DNA of 30,588 nucleotides. Origin: Clostridia bacterium (lineage in GTDB: Bacteria; Bacillota; Clostridia; Christensenellales; Borkfalkiaceae). Under the pieces are notes generated by a model. The model did not search any database. It was not told the origin of the DNA and saw only the letters and a program-made list of their open reading frames with translations. Location of the stretch: NCBI GenBank assembly GCA_017452305.1, contig JAFTMQ010000073.1, forward strand, positions 1 to 30,588, given 5' to 3'. The translations under genes were made by a program, and so were the position numbers. Positions 27,246-30,588 of the stretch are shown here, piece after piece; position 1 is the first letter of the stretch; each line of letters begins with the position of its first letter.

Positions 27246-28120
27246 AATTTTATCCCCGCCGCAAAGTCACCACTGCTAAAGAATTTCATGCTAATAATCG
27301 ACGTAAAGATGAGCGGAACACTCGAAATGATATACATTGCGTAAATTGCACCGCGCGACGCGCCGCCGCCCGTGGGCGAACCCATAAATCTTTCCTGCAC
27401 GGAAAGCATAATCGGCATCAACGTCATCTTTTCGCTCAAAATCAAGCTCGGCCACAAATAGTCGTTATACAAAGAGCCAAACGTACCGACGAACTTATAC
27501 AAAATAATCGGAAACGCCAAAGGCGTGGTCAATTTGAAGAAAATTTGTATATCGTTTGCGCCTTCGATTTGCGCGCTTTCATAGATTGATCTCGGCTGTT
27601 GCCCGAAGAAGGTTCTAAACAAGAACAACGCACCGACTTGACCGCCCGCAAAGTTGGGCAACAAATAACCGATATACGTGTCGTTTAAGTGCAATACCGT
27701 ACGCATATACGGCACGAGGATAGGCATACCCATGATGGACGGCAAAAGCATAACCGAAATATACATCATAAAGATAATTTCCTTGAACGGGAATTTCTTG
27801 TAGGTGAAGATATAGCCCAAGATTGCGCCCAACATACAGTCCACCGTCGCACCGGTGAGGGTAAGTAAAATACTATTGCCGAACGCGCCGCTAATCGCAT
27901 TCCACGCCGTCGAGAAGTTGTACGCTACGTTCGAGAAAATCATCGAAATCTGCGGGAATGCGAAGATATTTCTCGAAACCTCGTCGCTCGATTTTAAGGC
28001 GTTCAAAATGGTTACGAACAACGGCAATAAGCAAAAGACCGTACAGAAGGTAATCCAAGCAACGACAACGATTTGAACATGGAGCTTATCCGAGTGTTTT
28101 AAAATAACTTTTTTACCCAT
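27242..28120 (-). CDS. CUT1-family sugar ABC transporter permease (MalG-like)
   Basis: This 292-residue inner-membrane protein has six predicted hydrophobic segments (the first at about 15-38) and the EAA loop YESAQIEGANDIQIFFKLTTPL at 180-201, where the ATPase docks. The C-terminus ends FFSSGDFAAGIKL, typical of the MalG/UgpE type. It would form a heterodimer with the permease encoded just upstream. I chose ATG 28120, one base after the stop of that gene and 9 to 11 bases after GGAGGGG. A GTG at 28141 is in frame but has no good ribosome site. The end overlaps the AraC-Gfo/Idh start by four bases. Substrate: an oligosaccharide, possibly pectic (inference from the neighbourhood). Confidence 0.94.
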   Translation of the reverse strand: MGKKVILKHSDKLHVQIVVVAWITFCTVFCLLPLFVTILNALKSSDEVSRNIFAFPQISMIFSNVAYNFSTAWNAISGAFGNSILLTLTGATVDCMLGAILGYIFTYKKFPFKEIIFMMYISVMLLPSIMGMPILVPYMRTVLHLNDTYIGYLLPNFAGGQVGALFLFRTFFGQQPRSIYESAQIEGANDIQIFFKLTTPLAFPIILYKFVGTFGSLYNDYLWPSLILSEKMTLMPIMLSVQERFMGSPTGGGASRGAIYAMYIISSVPLIFTSIISMKFFSSGDFAAGIKL

Positions 28121-28121
28121 A

Positions 28122-30527
28122 TTATTCGTCCCCTCCTTCACGTCTCTTGGAATACATATTGAACACCGTCGCCGCGAACAGGAATACGAACAATACCGAC
28201 GCGTATGCCGACGCCAAGCCGTAGTTGCCTTGCGTTTGTATCTTGTCGTACATGGTATGTATTGGCGTGTTCGTATCGTAGATGTTGTTCATATCCGTCA
28301 TGTACGTTCGTCCAAAGTTCTGCACGGACGAAATGAAGGTCATAATCAATACGTACTTAATCTGCGCGGCAATGAGCGGCACGTCAATCCAAATAAACCG
28401 CTTGATGACGGTGATGCCGTCCAATTCCGCCGCCTCGTAATAGCTGTCCGGTACGTTCATCATCGCGCCGTAGAAGATAAGATAGCTGCCTACGAACGGG
28501 AAGCCCATCATAATGATGGATATTCTCGTACCGATTTTATCGTGCATAAAGTCAAACGGCGTGCCGTTAAACAGCTGTATGACCATGTTGATAACACCGT
28601 TGGGGTAATCGTAAATACCCGATTTCCAAATCAACGTCGTCGCAACGCCGGGGATAACGCCGGGAATGAACAAGAGTGTTCTCATAACCGCCGAATAATT
28701 CTTGTTGCGCATAATCGTCAAGAAGAACGCGAAAATCAACGGAGGCAACAACGCCGTGAAAATATCGGTGGCAAGGAATAAGAGCATATTGCTAAATTCC
28801 AACCCCGCCTTCGACGACGTAAATACTTCCGCGTAGTTCGCAAAATTATTCCAAACCTTCGATTCGTTTTCTACCGTATAGTCAAAGAAGGACAACGCAA
28901 TAGAACCGATTGCGGGATAGTAACAGAACATTCCGACAAGCGAGAAGGACGCCGCCAATACGACGTAAATAAGCCAATGCTTTTTGACGAGCTTCATCGT
29001 TTTTTGGAATTTTTCCGAGAAACCGGGCTTGTATGCGCAAAGTGCGCTAAGCAGTACGACGATTGCCGCCACAACCGCCAATACGATTGCCGTAATCATA
29101 AAGCCCTGCAACAGGAAATAATATTCTTGGTTTTCAATGCCGATATGGCGCAAGATAAACTCGCCCGAAGCCGCTTCGTTTTTGTTTCTGTATAAGTAGT
29201 AGTTATCCACCCCGTTCCCGTTTTGGATAATCGTATTGATGTCGTCGTTTGCTTGCGTGGTAAACGTCAATTCGCCCGTATTGAAATCAATACGCGAAAT
29301 ACGGCTCGACGCTTCGTAGAATACGTACCCTACCTTCAACGTATCGTTGTAGGCGAGCGCATGCCCCTCGTCCCTCGGGGAAAGCGGAAGGGTGATGCCG
29401 CCAAGCTTGTTTTTCAAACGCACGAAATCGTTGGTTTCCACCGGAATATCGTCCACGTCCACAGTGTACACGCAGCTATCCTTCGTGATGAGGTAATATT
29501 TGTTTTTATCCGCGTCGTAACCGGCGCCGCGGTACGCTTCTTCCGTCAAGCTGTAAACGTAGCTGCCCGCCATGAGGAACTTATTAAAATCGAATTGAAT
29601 CGTCCCCACCTTCGCGTCGTAAGCTACGATACCGTCGCTTGCGTATTGCGCCGCAATCTCTTGCGCCGCAACGTTGGTATATTCCGCCCTCTTCGCCGTT
29701 TTATCCACGTCCGACAACCCCGCAAAATCGGGATCCGCATTGCAAAGCTCGTCCGTTCTTACGTCCACCTTTTCCTTCAATTCGTCTTGGTAGCCGTTGA
29801 ACGTGAAATCGGTGTCAAAGCGAATGATACCGTCGGGATGTACGATGCTTACGTAATCCTTCACGTTGCCGTTCATATCCATACACTCTACGATTTCAAA
29901 GGAATGTACGAGAAGGTTTTGCAAATAGGAAAGCACGGCATTTTGCTGCATTTCTACCTTATAAACGTAGCCCGTAGCAAGCGCGCCGGCGCTCAAATTA
30001 TTTACGTCGAATTTGCTAATTTTCATATTGCCGAGATAGCTGTTGAGCACGTACAAAATCCCGTCCTTCTCACGAAGGGCGTTCACCGTACCCGTAAGCT
30101 GCGTGACGCCGTTATACGTCAATTCGCCGTCCTTTTCCCGCAATTGAATTAAGTAGTTTTGCGCAGTATATACGTAAAAATCCTTTGAATCGCGCGAAGG
30201 CTTCAAAATACTGCGAATGTATTCCACTTTGCTTGCGTCGCCAATGCCGTTCTTCTCGGTAATGTCCTTCAAGCTGTAAGTTTCCAAGGTTTCGCCCTTG
30301 GCATTTAAGCGCATCACATTAGAACGCGTGGAAAGAAACCATTCTTCCCCGTCCGTTTCGGTGACGGAACTAATCGTCCCGCCGTCCGACGGATAAAGTC
30401 TCGTCGTTTGCGGGATATTCACGCCAAGCACAACCGCCGCAACGATGAACGCGAGCATAACGACTGCCGCGATCACCATTACGATTTTGCTCGGTTTTAT
30501 CCGTGATTGCTTTACGGATGTATCCAT
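28122..30527 (-). CDS. CUT1-family sugar ABC transporter permease (MalF-like) with a large extra extracytoplasmic domain
   Basis: The 801-residue protein has one membrane helix at about 15-36, a region of about 430 residues (41-470) predicted outside the cell, a second helix at 474-497, a third at 517-537, and then a standard permease core. The EAA loop YEAAELDGITVIKRFIWIDVPLI is at 697-719. The outer region has repeated short beta strands (for example GTISSVTETDGEEWFLSTRSN, GILYVLNSYLGNMKISKFD and KYYLITKDSCVYTVDVDD), which resemble beta-propeller blades. E. coli MalF has a much smaller outer domain in a different position. ATG 30527 follows AAGGAG. No solute-binding protein or ATPase gene is present in the window; the first may lie upstream. 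The outer domain could bind or gate substrate. Confidence 0.92.
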   Translation of the reverse strand: MDTSVKQSRIKPSKIVMVIAAVVMLAFIVAAVVLGVNIPQTTRLYPSDGGTISSVTETDGEEWFLSTRSNVMRLNAKGETLETYSLKDITEKNGIGDASKVEYIRSILKPSRDSKDFYVYTAQNYLIQLREKDGELTYNGVTQLTGTVNALREKDGILYVLNSYLGNMKISKFDVNNLSAGALATGYVYKVEMQQNAVLSYLQNLLVHSFEIVECMDMNGNVKDYVSIVHPDGIIRFDTDFTFNGYQDELKEKVDVRTDELCNADPDFAGLSDVDKTAKRAEYTNVAAQEIAAQYASDGIVAYDAKVGTIQFDFNKFLMAGSYVYSLTEEAYRGAGYDADKNKYYLITKDSCVYTVDVDDIPVETNDFVRLKNKLGGITLPLSPRDEGHALAYNDTLKVGYVFYEASSRISRIDFNTGELTFTTQANDDINTIIQNGNGVDNYYLYRNKNEAASGEFILRHIGIENQEYYFLLQGFMITAIVLAVVAAIVVLLSALCAYKPGFSEKFQKTMKLVKKHWLIYVVLAASFSLVGMFCYYPAIGSIALSFFDYTVENESKVWNNFANYAEVFTSSKAGLEFSNMLLFLATDIFTALLPPLIFAFFLTIMRNKNYSAVMRTLLFIPGVIPGVATTLIWKSGIYDYPNGVINMVIQLFNGTPFDFMHDKIGTRISIIMMGFPFVGSYLIFYGAMMNVPDSYYEAAELDGITVIKRFIWIDVPLIAAQIKYVLIMTFISSVQNFGRTYMTDMNNIYDTNTPIHTMYDKIQTQGNYGLASAYASVLFVFLFAATVFNMYSKRREGGDE

Positions 30528-30588
30528 AGTTTTCTCCTTACCGACAGCCGTTTAGACTGCCTTTCGTTGATATCTATTCGACTGTGTC

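Noticed and set aside
28121..28141. GTG start at 28141 for the MalG-like permease
   Set aside because: It would overlap the upstream gene by 20 bases and lacks a ribosome site, while ATG 28120 follows GGAGGGG directly after the upstream stop.

Overview
The window looks like a chromosomal piece of an anaerobic, gut-type Firmicute (Clostridia or Christensenellales-like). This is inferred from strong AAGGAGG-type ribosome binding sites, near-consensus sigma-A promoters (TTGACA-17-TATAAT), Gram-positive lipoproteins, single-membrane surface proteins with C-terminal anchors, CUT1 sugar permeases without their own ATPase, and no SusC/D or outer-membrane genes. I cannot name the species. All genes but one (an AraC regulator) lie on the minus strand, so transcription runs from high to low coordinates.

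Layout. 1-7356: a giant secreted subtilisin-family protease with a PA insert, Ig-like domains and a long BspA-type leucine-rich repeat array. It runs off the left edge just as its C-terminal anchor begins. 7631-15025: a tightly packed, partly overlapping seven-gene operon (uxaB, uxaA, uxaC, eda, a NodB-type deacetylase, an SGNH acetylesterase, kdgK). It carries galacturonate through tagaturonate, altronate, KDG and KDPG to pyruvate and glyceraldehyde-3-phosphate, plus two de-acylating enzymes. 15145-15939 (+): an AraC-type regulator, divergent from the operon; the two promoters overlap at their -35 boxes. 16000-17385: a GH28 polygalacturonase-like enzyme with no signal peptide and its own promoter. 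17603-20311: a surface protein gene with signal peptide, two 147-residue repeats and a C-terminal anchor, interrupted by one in-frame TAA at codon 91. 20585-25076: two large lipoproteins. 25098-30527: an AraC-Gfo/Idh/MocA fusion protein and two CUT1 ABC permeases, one carrying an extra extracytoplasmic domain of about 430 residues.

How it may work together (inference). Pectin-derived oligogalacturonides would enter through the ABC permeases, with the solute-binding protein and ATPase encoded elsewhere. They would be trimmed in the cytoplasm by the GH28 enzyme, stripped of acetyl groups by the esterase and deacetylase, and degraded by the Uxa/KdgK/Eda pathway. The AraC regulator at 15145 is placed to control the operon. 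The lipoproteins and the interrupted surface protein have Listeria-Bacteroides-type repeats or beta-rich regions that suggest cell-surface carbohydrate or matrix contact, but their functions are not established.

I see no rRNA, tRNA, CRISPR array, insertion sequence, phage gene or origin. The intergenic regions are all shorter than 300 bases and are accounted for by promoters, untranslated leaders and terminators, except 20466-20584 and 30528-30588, where I see nothing convincing beyond a ribosome binding site in the latter.
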